Counted from the stretch's first letter, positions 46,591 to 55,499 are shown. The stretch: 64,000 bases of DNA from Ruminococcus sp. (GCA_015066935.1 SVNK01000004.1:118765-182764), one strand, 5' to 3'. Program-made: numbers and translations. Notes: a model not told the origin generated them from the letters alone.

Positions 46591-46911
46591 TCACATCGGA
46601 CAATTCTGGTTTACGGCATCAACTATATACCTGATCAGATGAAAATTATCAGGCTTTTTTTCAAACGCACTGCATATGACTCTGTTGCCCTTATTCCATG
46701 ACGTGAATACAGCGTGACGCATCGCTCTTTCAACGCTTGACGCCGTTTTGCCATAGCTCGTTGCAACCGCAGGATATAGCCGATCAATCATATTATTAAT
46801 TATCTCCTCATCATCAAGTGCCATCTCAACCGCCAGACATATGTATTTATACCCAAGAAGACTTTCAGATATTCCAAGGCTTGTTATTATTTTTTCTATT
46901 TCTGCACGCAT
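46591..46911 (-). CDS. Free-standing Spo0A C-terminal-like DNA-binding protein
   Basis: 106 residues that match only the DNA-binding effector domain of Spo0A: ITSLGISESLLGYKYICLAV, then INNMIDRLYPAVATSYGKTASSVERAMRHAVFTSW, with the conserved recognition helix SxVERAxRHA. The receiver domain is absent, so phosphorelay control is not possible. It probably binds 0A-box-like sites as a regulator. GGAAGG 9 nt upstream selects the ATG at 46911. It is transcribed alone. Confidence 0.8.
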   Translation of the reverse strand: MRAEIEKIITSLGISESLLGYKYICLAVEMALDDEEIINNMIDRLYPAVATSYGKTASSVERAMRHAVFTSWNKGNRVICSAFEKKPDNFHLIRYIVDAVNQNCPM

Positions 46912-46995
46912 AATTAACACCCTTCCGTTTTATAGTATTTAAAAAAACGTATCATTTACATTATACGACATATTCCGAGCAAAGTCAATACCGCC

Positions 46996-47182
46996 TTGAA
47001 ATTTTTTGTCGAATGGCTATATTGCAGCAAAAAGTCTGCATATTTGTTTCCTGAAATCGAATTATTTACGCTTTAAAACATACAATTTTTACTACTCATG
47101 CATCTATAACCTCACCCATCTCGGTCTTCTCACAAAACATACTTACAGCAAAACGACAGTATTTACCTGTCGTTTTTTATTT
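46996..47182 (+). ncRNA. Possible small RNA
   Basis: TTGAAA (46996-47001), 16 nt, TATATT (47018-47023) and, downstream, a terminator AAAACGACAG/CTGTCGTTTT (47150-47176) with a T run. No convincing protein lies between, so a ~150-nt transcript is possible. The remaining gap to 47384 shows nothing recognisable. Confidence 0.3.
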
Positions 47183-47384
47183 TATACAAGTATTATATGT
47201 GGTAGTTTCAGTAGTTGTGAAAATGCTTGTGCTTAGGTTATCGGTATCAGCAATCAGGGTCATTACATCTTTAGCAATTGTGTAACTGTCTGCTGGTTTA
47301 ACAATGTAGATACTTCGCTTTAGATATACAGGTTTGCGCATCTGGATATGAGTGCTGATATATGATGTACGTCGTTACTATTAA

Positions 47385-48058
47385 ATGGAGCATTTAGTGA
47401 GTCACAGTGGATATTTCCGCCGTCACGATAACCGCGGATGTTCCGTTACCTTCGAGAACGGCAGACAACGTCAGGATGTATGGTCGAAGCGTTCGTGGGA
47501 AGTACCCGATGTCGGAGAAGGCGCTCCGTCGCCGTCAGTCCTTACCGATGAGCAGCAAAAGAGCTTGAGCAGCGGAATCTCGGCAGGTTCAGAGGGTTGA
47601 CAAACAACGGTGATAATGATAAAATAAGAATAAGCGGAGCTATCGGTGGTGCCTTGAACCCGGATAGTGAACGTGCTGATAAGCATGCTGAGTAGTATTA
47701 TGAAGCTGTCAGAAAAATGCAGACTGATGTTAAGCGTATTGCTGAGAACATCGGATATTCCGAAGAAAGCATTCAGTCTATCAAGGATTTTATTTTCAAT
47801 GAAAAGCACGACCTCGGAGACAGAATTGATTATTTTGAACCTGATTATTTTATGGCTCAATCGTGGCAGAGACTTATTGACGGTAAAAATATCCTTCCGC
47901 ATGATTTGACGCTGATTAAACATGAGAAAATGGAAAAAGAACTGATAAGTCAGGGATATTCACAGGTTGATGCACATTTGTTAACCTCACGTAAATACAA
48001 TTATGAGAAGGAGGCACGTGAGTATTATGATAATATTAACGGAAATAACAAGAAATAA
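47385..48058 (+). pseudogene. Decayed C-terminus of a phage minor head / polymorphic toxin protein
   Basis: Fragments in different frames add up to one protein end. 47385-47600 encodes CSVTFENGRQRQDVWSKRSWEVP, like the C-terminal part of phage minor capsid proteins. After a frame change near 47600, ISGAIGGALNPDSERADKHAE runs into a TAG at 47693-47695 (probably from CAG). It resumes as YYEAVRKMQTDVKRI...HDLGDRIDYFEPDYFMAQSWQRLIDGK to 48058. The last domain looks like the variable C-terminal domain of MuF-type phage proteins (family assignment tentative). Upstream parts are gone. Confidence 0.6.
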
Positions 48059-48266
48059 CGGTTGTATTACTTGCGTTGCTTATGTTGAGGACTGTAAGCA
48101 AAGAATCGACTTGTCATTCAGCGAATCAAAAGCTGAATTCGATAGATTTGATATGCCTGAAAATTATGAGTGGTGCAAATCTCACATAGCACACGCTAAG
48201 AAATATCTGAAATCACTTATCGGGAAAAATATTGCATCGTCAGAAAAAACAATAATGTGGTATTAA
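48027..48266 (+). CDS. Small protein following the toxin-like fragment, possible partner
   Basis: 79 residues with intact frame and good AAGGAGG site 12 nt before the ATG at 48027. It overlaps the end of the decayed upstream gene by 32 nt. Sequence is soluble, alpha/beta, with ITRNNGCITCVAYVEDCKQ, and ends KTIMWY. The tight overlap after a toxin-like C-terminal domain is the layout of an immunity or chaperone gene, but no family is recognised. A terminator follows at 48274-48303. Confidence 0.5.
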   Translation: MIILTEITRNNGCITCVAYVEDCKQRIDLSFSESKAEFDRFDMPENYEWCKSHIAHAKKYLKSLIGKNIASSEKTIMWY

Positions 48267-48273
48267 TAATCTT

Positions 48274-48303
48274 AACCGCTTGTAACAGGGCGGTTTTCTT
48301 ATA
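48274..48303 (+). terminator. Terminator after the small partner gene
   Basis: AACCGC/GCGGTT stem then TTCTTAT; modest strength. Confidence 0.5.
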
Positions 48304-48410
48304 CCCTGAAGGAGGTGGCTGATCTGCCCGTTCTGCGGAGATAAAACAGTTCTCTTCGAGCCTGCCGTTTTTTATTATGTACAAGTGTCGTGGTGGGGCT
48401 TTTATACATA

Positions 48411-48445
48411 AAAAACCGTTGCTTTGATTTCTCAAAACAACGGTA
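48411..48445 (-). terminator. Terminator of a former tRNA-Ser gene
   Basis: Minus-strand ACCGTTGTTT/AAAGCAACGGT with TTTTTT, directly after the tRNA 3' end fragment at 48448-48470. Confidence 0.7.
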
Positions 48446-48447
48446 TC

Positions 48448-48470
48448 TGGCGGACAGAGAGGGATTCGAA
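48448..48470 (-). other. tRNA-Ser 3' end: attachment site of the integrated element
   Basis: On the minus strand the 23 bases are T loop TTCGAAT, T-stem CCCTC, acceptor TCTGTCC, discriminator G and CCA: the 3' end of a Ser-type tRNA. The rest of the tRNA is missing; element DNA starts at about 48471, 90 bp from the integrase stop codon. The intact tRNA should lie at the other junction, which I do not see before 64000. Confidence 0.7.
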
Positions 48471-48560
48471 GCATCTCCATACACACTTGATTTTCGCCTA
48501 TATTTCGGAGGATTTTTAAGCACTAAACTGTTCCGTGTGAAGTTCGTGTGAAAGAGAAAA

Positions 48561-49646
48561 TCACGCTGCGCCATCAGTTTTCTCAGTGCGTGTATCTCGT
48601 ATAACACCGTACATGAAGTCGTCAAAGATTTTAAGGCTGTCTCTTACTCGCTGCTTCGGAGTTCTTATATAGACAGAATCAAGAACCTTAGAATTAGCCC
48701 AGCCTCCGAGCTTCTCAAGTACTTCTTTCTGAACACCAAGCCCGTTCATTGTAGTTGCGAACTGTGCTCTCAGGTCGTGGAAGGTCATCTTCATCCCATG
48801 CTTTTTCAACAGTCTATCATAACGTGCTTTGATATTACCGTAGTTCTCATTAATGATAAAATCACCTTCATTCTTGTGTGGCACCTTCTGAATAAGATTG
48901 TAGATATAGTCCGGAAGCGGAACATCTCTTGTTGATAACTCGGTCTTGTTCCTGTTTTCAATGACATCATGGCCATTGATACAAACTCTCGCACGTCTGA
49001 CCTTTATGTATCTGCCGCTTTCGTCCTCAAAGATGTCTCCGAACTGAAGCCCTCTAACCTCTGAGATACGCATACCTCCGCACCATACAGCAAGCAAGCA
49101 CGGCAGCTCAACACTTGATCCTATTATTACTTTCAAGGCTTTATCAAGTGCAGGCAGCTCTTCCTTAACATTTTTAGGAGGAAACCTAAGTTTTCGTGCG
49201 GAGGGCAGTTCAACTTCAAAAACTGATGCAGCACTCCTGATTAGGTCGTAAGCAGACTTGATAGACTTATATCCCAAACCACGCTCTGCATCAATATTGA
49301 TGGCTCTCTGGATATCAATTATCTTTAAATCTGTTATATTGTATCCCTGTATGGACTGAAGCCTGTTCTTTGCCGCAACCTCGTAGCCGTAAAGTGTAGA
49401 TGCTGCGATAACGCTGCGTTTGGAGTCGATATAAGCAGAGACAGCTTCCCTTACCGTAATCTTTGTCGGAGTAATATCGACGTGTAGCCTTTTAAAGTCC
49501 TCCGCCAGCTTAATTGCTTCCCATGCGGTATCAGCAGTAAAGGATTTTGTAAGGTTTTTGCCGGTTTCGTCCTTGCCATAAACGACTTGGGTACGGAAAC
49601 GTCCTGATGGTAAAATCTGTGCTTTCACTGGTTTCTGTGATCTCAT
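48561..49646 (-). CDS. Tyrosine recombinase (phage-type integrase)
   Basis: 361 residues: arm-binding N-terminus, SAM-like core-binding domain (~60-150) and catalytic domain. Catalytic residues: Arg in VWCGGMRISEVRGLQ, HDLRAQFA with His and Arg, the GGW position, and nucleophile Tyr in VLDSVYIRT. It integrates and excises the element at the tRNA-Ser site next to its 3' end. AAAGGTGG precedes the ATG. Expression is from the promoter at 49698-49726. Confidence 0.93.
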   Translation of the reverse strand: MRSQKPVKAQILPSGRFRTQVVYGKDETGKNLTKSFTADTAWEAIKLAEDFKRLHVDITPTKITVREAVSAYIDSKRSVIAASTLYGYEVAAKNRLQSIQGYNITDLKIIDIQRAINIDAERGLGYKSIKSAYDLIRSAASVFEVELPSARKLRFPPKNVKEELPALDKALKVIIGSSVELPCLLAVWCGGMRISEVRGLQFGDIFEDESGRYIKVRRARVCINGHDVIENRNKTELSTRDVPLPDYIYNLIQKVPHKNEGDFIINENYGNIKARYDRLLKKHGMKMTFHDLRAQFATTMNGLGVQKEVLEKLGGWANSKVLDSVYIRTPKQRVRDSLKIFDDFMYGVIRDTRTEKTDGAA

Positions 49647-49672
49647 TTTGATCCACCTTTCAAAATATATGT

Positions 49673-49726
49673 AGAAGGTGGTATAAACGTTACATACATT
49701 ATACCACCTTCTGCTGAAAATGTAAA
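49673..49726 (-). promoter_or_regulatory. Integrase promoter inside a 14-bp inverted repeat
   Basis: Minus-strand TTTACA (49721-49726), 17 nt, TATAAT (49698-49703). A perfect palindrome AGAAGGTGGTATAA/TTATACCACCTTCT (49673-49686 with 49699-49712) covers the -10 box and the start region, as expected for an operator. Confidence 0.7.
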
Positions 49727-49735
49727 GTGGGTTAA

Positions 49736-49963
49736 TTACAGAGCCATGAGTTCATCAAGCTCCATGCCTGTCACATAAAGCAGATTGTCCACTCTTCCGA
49801 GAGTAATGTTTTGAGCACTTTTGTCGTACTCGTGAAGCGTCCTCTCACCAACCTGCAAATATGATGCCAGCTCTGTATCCGAAATGTCCTTGAGTTGCTG
49901 CCAGTATCTGATCTTACACCAGATTCTGCGGTACAGCGTTATGCGTGCTATCTTTTTTGCCAT
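49736..49963 (-). CDS. Small helix-turn-helix protein (regulator or excisionase)
   Basis: 75 residues: a Cro/C1-like HTH (LKDISDTELASYLQVGERTLHEYDKSAQ) with a basic N-terminus. AAGGAGG 5 nt before the ATG at 49963 sets the start. Located directly upstream of the integrase promoter and its palindrome, so it is the prime candidate to control integration or excision (inference). Confidence 0.75.
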   Translation of the reverse strand: MAKKIARITLYRRIWCKIRYWQQLKDISDTELASYLQVGERTLHEYDKSAQNITLGRVDNLLYVTGMELDELMAL

Positions 49964-50014
49964 TATGTTCACCTCCTTGATTGAGCCTTGAGAGCGGCGC
50001 AAGGCCGCCCCTGT

Positions 50015-52324
50015 TTAATTGTTTTTATCATAGTTACCGACGTATGGTGGGCGATAGGTCTCACCAATTACAGCAGATTCCAGTTGTTTATTCTTCTTAC
50101 TGTATTCGCTGTATATAGCTCCCATAATCGCGCAACAGAAATCCGGAAGAGTCCTGATAACGTTGATATCGAGTTTGGTGAGCTCAGCTACAGCCCTAAT
50201 GCATTCCTCACCAAGTGGTCTGAAGAGGATGTGTGTGCCGCAATGCTTATATACCGCTGCAAGACTTCTGTTCAGGTAATCCTGTGATGCAAGGATAACA
50301 GAAATGTCAAGCTTTCTACCTCGGCTCAGAATTTTGACAAGAGTACTATTACTTCCATGGTTCAACGTCTGAACCTCATCAAGTATAACAGTCAACTTAC
50401 CATCCCTGTTCTTGTCCTTGAAGGAATACAGAGTGTCAAAAAGTATGTCATAGGGATTCGCATCACTGTTGATAGTTGCATTTCCAGCCGATATAACAAG
50501 CACTTTTCCTCGCTCAGTGAGCAAGTTGTTCCAGCCGGGAGGTTGCACTTCGTTTTTCATATCTTTGACAGTACTCAATAGCGCCTTAAGCTTTGTTTGC
50601 AGCTCTCGCTCTTTAGCATTTCCATCAAATCTTGCCGGTAAGTTATGAAGGCTGAGGCTGTTATTTATCTCATATTCTTGGAGCCATTCTTCAGCCTTAG
50701 TCATAACTATAGGTATTTGATTCGATCCAGTCAGATGCATTCCTGAGATGAGCAAACTTGACAGCCTTTGAACACGTTGAGTTATATCCTCACAGCTCTC
50801 AAAGTCGAGAATGTTAACGGGCCAGCCTTGTGTACTCATATCCCAGAAGGTAAAATAATTATCTATTATTTTCTCCGGAATCCTGTGTCCAAGAAGCTCC
50901 TCCCTGCAAAAAGCATTAGTGGGATCAAGCACAATTACAACATCTCCAGCCTTTGCTCTTTGTAGAGCTTGCATCATAATCCAATCTGTCTTACCTGAAC
51001 CAGGAGTTCCGGTTACCTCGATGAAGGTGTTTCCGTGCTTGTAGTCAGTTATTACCTGACCAGCAATCATATCCAGATACTTATGCTTTATGAATGGGAA
51101 GAAGTTATTGATAGGCTTATCCAACTTGTGGAAGAGGTCAGAAGCTACTGCCTCATCAACTATCCTGTTTGCCCTAGGAGTAAGTAAATCCCGCGAAAGT
51201 GAATAGAAGCGCCGTGGTTTCTTTACACCGTTTTCAGTCTCGACAGTCCAAGTTTTTTGTTCCCCCTTTGACTCTTTTTCTTTAAAGAGCACGTCCTCGT
51301 CCTGTAGGTATTGAAGTGCTGTGTTTCTTCCGACCGATACGTCTGTCAAGAGATAGTCGTCCAGTGTATCCTTAGTTACGTTGATTGAATCATCCACAGC
51401 AACAAAAGCACTGTCAGATGTCCAGAAAGGCGAACCGTATTGTTTCGCTATTGGAAGCCTTCCGTTGCATATCGCCTCACTAAGCGCTGCACTAACTGAA
51501 TTACAAACGCATCGGCTCATTGAAGTCCTCGACTTTGCTTCTGTCCGAAGCCAATCTTGAACTCTATTAACATCAGCATCTTTAAAAACACCGCCTTCTT
51601 TCAGCATAATTGCAGTAGAAAGAAGCATTACCGCCGAACTGCTCTGACTTCTCCTCGGAAGTGTGAGAACAATCTCTTTAGCGTTCGTTACCGCAGCTTT
51701 TATACGCTGCTTAACCGCATCTGGGTTCTGTTCCGCAAGCTTCACAACATAATAGTCGAGCTCTCCGGCTACTTTCAGGATTTGTTCGATGCTATCGACC
51801 TTGAGCCTATCAGCAATAGAAATCTGATGTATCTGGAAATCCTCGGGGATGATTCCTGCGTTATCTACAAACAACACAGGTACTAACCTTCTGAGGTCGT
51901 CATCAGCATATCCATTTTGCAATAGCTCATATAAATATTTTATAATTTTATCACAATCATGCGTTGAGCATATAGTGCAGGAATGACGCATAATAGCCAC
52001 ACAGTCGACATAGTGCGTTATCTCCTCCTCGATATTGGGCATGCGCATCGAGGAAAAGAGAGCTTCTGTCGATCTATGATTTCTGTTTTGCATCACCGCT
52101 ATTATAGCTTTTGCAGTATCATCATCTGATGTTTCCATTACCAATAGTCTGTCCTGTACAAGCCCTTCTTCCTTATATTGAGGAAGAAGACGACTGGTTG
52201 CAGAAATAACTGTACCTATCATAATAGGTAGGGTATCTGGGAGCAGGCTATGATAGTCTGCCACAACATCATCGAACTTGCGTTCCGTTAATTCTAAAGA
52301 GATATCAAGGAAGACATTGTGCAT
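50015..52324 (-). CDS. HerA/TraG-like ATPase, probably expressed by frameshift from the upstream gene
   Basis: 769 residues. Residues ~425-740 form a RecA-like ATPase of the HerA/FtsK/VirB4 group: Walker A GTPGSGKT (439-446), Walker B TVILDE (645-650) and a glutamine sensor ILASQD (677-682). The N-terminal 400 residues are helical and unassigned. There is no ribosome site before the ATG at 52324. A -1 slip on the seven-A run at 52341-52347 fuses the upstream 282-residue protein to this one, with KNKMHN across the join. Probable role: DNA-handling motor of the integrated element. Confidence 0.75.
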   Translation of the reverse strand: MHNVFLDISLELTERKFDDVVADYHSLLPDTLPIMIGTVISATSRLLPQYKEEGLVQDRLLVMETSDDDTAKAIIAVMQNRNHRSTEALFSSMRMPNIEEEITHYVDCVAIMRHSCTICSTHDCDKIIKYLYELLQNGYADDDLRRLVPVLFVDNAGIIPEDFQIHQISIADRLKVDSIEQILKVAGELDYYVVKLAEQNPDAVKQRIKAAVTNAKEIVLTLPRRSQSSSAVMLLSTAIMLKEGGVFKDADVNRVQDWLRTEAKSRTSMSRCVCNSVSAALSEAICNGRLPIAKQYGSPFWTSDSAFVAVDDSINVTKDTLDDYLLTDVSVGRNTALQYLQDEDVLFKEKESKGEQKTWTVETENGVKKPRRFYSLSRDLLTPRANRIVDEAVASDLFHKLDKPINNFFPFIKHKYLDMIAGQVITDYKHGNTFIEVTGTPGSGKTDWIMMQALQRAKAGDVVIVLDPTNAFCREELLGHRIPEKIIDNYFTFWDMSTQGWPVNILDFESCEDITQRVQRLSSLLISGMHLTGSNQIPIVMTKAEEWLQEYEINNSLSLHNLPARFDGNAKERELQTKLKALLSTVKDMKNEVQPPGWNNLLTERGKVLVISAGNATINSDANPYDILFDTLYSFKDKNRDGKLTVILDEVQTLNHGSNSTLVKILSRGRKLDISVILASQDYLNRSLAAVYKHCGTHILFRPLGEECIRAVAELTKLDINVIRTLPDFCCAIMGAIYSEYSKKNKQLESAVIGETYRPPYVGNYDKNN

Positions 52325-53142
52325 CTTGTTCTTATTGCACTTTTTTTCTTATCCTCTGCATCATTAGTAAGGAACAAGCCCTCGAATTCAGTCCTCATCA
52401 TTGCTGAATCAACAAAAACTCGTGAACCTTCTGGAGTGCAATTCCAGCCTGCGTGGGTTGGCAATGTCAGGAAGTATACTGATGTGCACATACTCAACGC
52501 TCGCATAAAGGATTCGTGGTATAGGTCCTTCCGTGCATAACTCAACCCCTTCTGATGAAATTGGGTTTGTCTGCGAAGTTCAGAAGCCTCTATAACGCCG
52601 TCCCAGAAGATTAAAGGTTTAACCTCGCCCTTCAAGAACACCACAAATGCACGGCACATTCCCGGGCCACTGGCATTGACGATAAGGCATCCATTTACAA
52701 CGAAACGCGATATCAGCTTAGGTGAGCCGTTCTTGACTCTCACAAGCCATTTATCGCTCTTATCGTCAAAGTTTAGTCTCATATCTTCACCAATCGGATC
52801 ATTAACCGCTCTATCAGGTATAAAACTGTTGAGATAAAACTTATGTCCGTTGATAATGATGTCTTCGCTGTTAAAAGGGGACAAACCGTATATTCTTCTA
52901 CCGTCTGACATACTGAATTCAGCTCTTACTTGTTTAACAGCTTCGGCGTGTTCAGTTGCCTTTATTTCAGGAAGCATATCAACAATCTTTGAATTTGCCC
53001 TTGAGTCAGCCTCAGATTCAAGTGTTTTTTCTGCATAGGCTTTCATCTTTGAGATAATTTCATAATCATTGGTACCGTACTTCTCCATATTTTCACGGTA
53101 AATTTCTCCCCAACGTGAATCGAGCATCCAGTTATTGGACAC
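52294..53142 (-). CDS. N-terminal part of the element ATPase (DUF927-like region?)
   Basis: 282 residues in zero frame, GTG start at 53142 behind AAAGGAG. The middle contains IYGLSPFNSEDIIINGHKFY and, near the end, LPTHAGWNCTPEGSRVFVDSA followed by MRTEFEGLFLTND, reminiscent of DUF927 proteins of mobile elements (low confidence). The last ~15 residues after KKK look unrelated to any family. One extra A in the run at 52341-52347, or a -1 slip, continues the protein for 769 more residues. So this is either half of a frameshifted gene or the short product of programmed frameshifting. Confidence 0.65.
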   Translation of the reverse strand: MSNNWMLDSRWGEIYRENMEKYGTNDYEIISKMKAYAEKTLESEADSRANSKIVDMLPEIKATEHAEAVKQVRAEFSMSDGRRIYGLSPFNSEDIIINGHKFYLNSFIPDRAVNDPIGEDMRLNFDDKSDKWLVRVKNGSPKLISRFVVNGCLIVNASGPGMCRAFVVFLKGEVKPLIFWDGVIEASELRRQTQFHQKGLSYARKDLYHESFMRALSMCTSVYFLTLPTHAGWNCTPEGSRVFVDSAMMRTEFEGLFLTNDAEDKKKSAIRTRCTMSSLISL

Positions 53143-53273
53143 AACACCACTCCTTTAGTTTATTTCGAGATCATACTTTTCAGCAGTCTCTGCGGATATT
53201 ATACGATATTAATTGCAAATTGTAAATCGTTCTATTCAACTTGAAGTTTATGTAAAATGCGCTATTATACGCA

Positions 53274-53308
53274 AAAAACCGTTGAGTCATATTAATGACT
53301 CAACGGTA
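53274..53308 (-). terminator. Terminator after the peptidase/HTH gene
   Basis: ACCGTTGAGTCAT/ATGACTCAACGGT (53278-53290 with 53295-53307) with TTTTTTG on the minus-strand side. Confidence 0.85.
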
Positions 53309-53367
53309 TATCGGTCTTTATAATTATTAGAATGAAACTTTAAGTTTTTTAAGTTCTCTTTTTTCCA

Positions 53368-55236
53368 CTACTGGCCCTTATGATACGGCAATTCATCTTG
53401 GTTAAAATAACGAAGGATGCTGTTGCATTCATCTATGTTAAAAAACTGATTTTCAATAATAAACCTGTAAGCTCTATTCTGAAGAGTATCATCCATTATA
53501 TTGTGTTTAATTGGTTTTTTCATAAACATATCATAGCTTTCTGCCAAAGATAATTCCAAAGCAATACAAATAGTCATCACATTCCTTAAATCAGGTTTCT
53601 TAGTTTCTCCTGAAAGAATCTTACTTATCGCAGCAGGTTTAAGTCTTGTCCGTTTTACAAGTTCCTTATCATCAATTCTTTTTCCCCTCATATGATATAT
53701 AAGTGTGTTGGCAAAGGTACTCAATTTATCACTGCTCAATTCGTTGAGTTCATCGTTGTACTTATTTATCATCTCAATAATCGACAGATGTAATCCGTGG
53801 TCTTCTTTGCACAACTCAAAAGACTCTGGAACAACTTCGTTGTAGTCCGGTATTTTATTGAGATATGATTTGAATTCATATGGATAGATGTAGTCTGAGT
53901 TCACAAGTATCTTATACTTAAATTTTATCAAGCACTCATCAGCGTGTTCACGAGCGTGGTCGGTAAGCTCATAAGCAATCTGTCCATTGTTTACAGCAGG
54001 CTTAATATACTTTGCATCATACAAGCATACTACATATCCTGTATACACAAAATACCGTTTTTCTATAAGCTTGGCAAACTCTTCGTTCTCAAGCAGCAGC
54101 TTCTCGAAACTATTACGTTCAATGACGAAAGTCTCGTTGTCTTTCAATGTGCCAGGCTTAAAATAAAAAGGAGCAGCCAGTATTTTCATTCCGTTGTCTT
54201 CATATTCAAGACACGTTCCGTCAACGAAGTCGTATCCTAACTGACGTAAACGCTCCTTGGCAACATAAGGAGATACCCCGTAAACCTTTGCAAACTTATT
54301 GACGGATGCCTGCATCCTGTCGCCATAGTTTGTATAATACGTTGAAGGATCGTTCGCTATTTCTTGTATGGCAGCCTCGACAGTAATTGCAGGTATCGCA
54401 AGGGTCATAGCAAGAATATCGGCTTGCCACTCAGCTATGCAGAGTGCTTTCTGTATATCGGACATATTTTCGTCGAAAGTAATAGGCTCTGTTGAAGAAT
54501 GCAGGTCAACTTTTTCTTTACCCAAAAGCTGGAGCAATTTCAAGAATCTGTCATGGAACAGTGTGTGTACCAATTCGTGAGCAACAGTTATACGCAGTCC
54601 ACCGTCCATTTCTTTTGCATACTTTTCATAATTAAGAAGAATGGTGCCATGAGCCGCGCGTATGGTAAACTTTTCAGGCTTCAGACCATACTCTGTCTGA
54701 ACATTCTGAATGATCTCAACATCAGCCTCGGAGAGAATGACTCGGCCTAGGCAGTTGTTCGGAAGAGGTGCGAAATAAATCATTCCGTCGGAGACAAGTT
54801 TCTCTATATGAAGTTTATAATTTACAAATAAGCCCTTGCCCGCACAGAATCCATAAAGATTGTTTCCGATAACTTCGATTTTATCCTTGGGGATATCAGG
54901 TAGAATAAACTGACTCAGAATATTATCCTCTGGGAACATATTGCTGGTGACTCTTCTTACTTCTTTAATATTTATATCCCTGAATCTCTGTTCGAGATTT
55001 CCTCTTACTGTAACAATGAAGCTGAGATCATCAGTCTCTACAGCACCAACAGCCTTCACGGATACTCCTAGGTCAAATTCAGCGTTATATTTTGCATCAT
55101 CGTCAGTACATACAAGAGAGCAAATGACGGTCTCGGTTATCTGCGGATCATCCTTCATGTAATTAGAAATAGCATCCTGGATCAACCTGATATGTTCATT
55201 CTGAAAGCAATCTTTTAAGTTCGCATACTGTGCCAT
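53368..55236 (-). CDS. ImmA/IrrE-type metallopeptidase with C-terminal HTH
   Basis: 622 residues. A zinc peptidase site HELVH is at 220-224 with a second Glu/Asp site in AEWQADILAMTLAIPA, the ImmA/IrrE (M78) arrangement. A Cro/C1-type HTH (LVKRTRLKPAAISKILSGETKKPDLRN) lies near residue 540, after the peptidase rather than before it. The first ~130 residues are unassigned. ImmA proteins cleave element repressors on DNA damage; here both functions sit in one chain. GAAGGGAG precedes the ATG. Upstream, 55237-55499 holds AT-rich hairpins but no gene. Confidence 0.8.
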   Translation of the reverse strand: MAQYANLKDCFQNEHIRLIQDAISNYMKDDPQITETVICSLVCTDDDAKYNAEFDLGVSVKAVGAVETDDLSFIVTVRGNLEQRFRDINIKEVRRVTSNMFPEDNILSQFILPDIPKDKIEVIGNNLYGFCAGKGLFVNYKLHIEKLVSDGMIYFAPLPNNCLGRVILSEADVEIIQNVQTEYGLKPEKFTIRAAHGTILLNYEKYAKEMDGGLRITVAHELVHTLFHDRFLKLLQLLGKEKVDLHSSTEPITFDENMSDIQKALCIAEWQADILAMTLAIPAITVEAAIQEIANDPSTYYTNYGDRMQASVNKFAKVYGVSPYVAKERLRQLGYDFVDGTCLEYEDNGMKILAAPFYFKPGTLKDNETFVIERNSFEKLLLENEEFAKLIEKRYFVYTGYVVCLYDAKYIKPAVNNGQIAYELTDHAREHADECLIKFKYKILVNSDYIYPYEFKSYLNKIPDYNEVVPESFELCKEDHGLHLSIIEMINKYNDELNELSSDKLSTFANTLIYHMRGKRIDDKELVKRTRLKPAAISKILSGETKKPDLRNVMTICIALELSLAESYDMFMKKPIKHNIMDDTLQNRAYRFIIENQFFNIDECNSILRYFNQDELPYHKGQ

Positions 55237-55296
55237 AGTATTCTCCCTTCAATATGATACACTATCTATCGTTCGGATCATAAATAACATTTTTTC

Positions 55297-55397
55297 ATTG
55301 CAATTACGTTTTTTCAGAAAAATCATATTGCGTTTTTCTCAAAAAGAGGTACTTTTTGAGAATTTTTGAATTTCATTTTTTCAAAAAAACGTAATCG
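55297..55397. promoter_or_regulatory. Inverted repeats upstream of the peptidase/HTH gene
   Basis: A perfect 11-bp stem TTCTCAAAAAG/CTTTTTGAGAA (55336-55362) sits between ATTACGTTTTTT and AAAAAAACGTAAT, themselves inverted to each other. Likely operator and promoter region of the peptidase/HTH gene. Confidence 0.45.
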
Positions 55398-55499
55398 TCT
55401 ACAAATTTTTCGTTTTTTCTCTACGCCCCCGCTTCTGCGGGGACGAACTTAAATACATTATGTTGCTTAAATTACCGTCGCTTGTTTGTCATGCTGGTC

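Noticed and set aside
47006..47236. 76-codon frame downstream of the Spo0A-like gene
   Set aside because: Crosses a terminator hairpin, no ribosome site, unnatural composition.
48317..48486. Minus-strand frame across the tRNA-Ser fragment as a gene
   Set aside because: It runs through the tRNA end and its terminator; no ribosome site.
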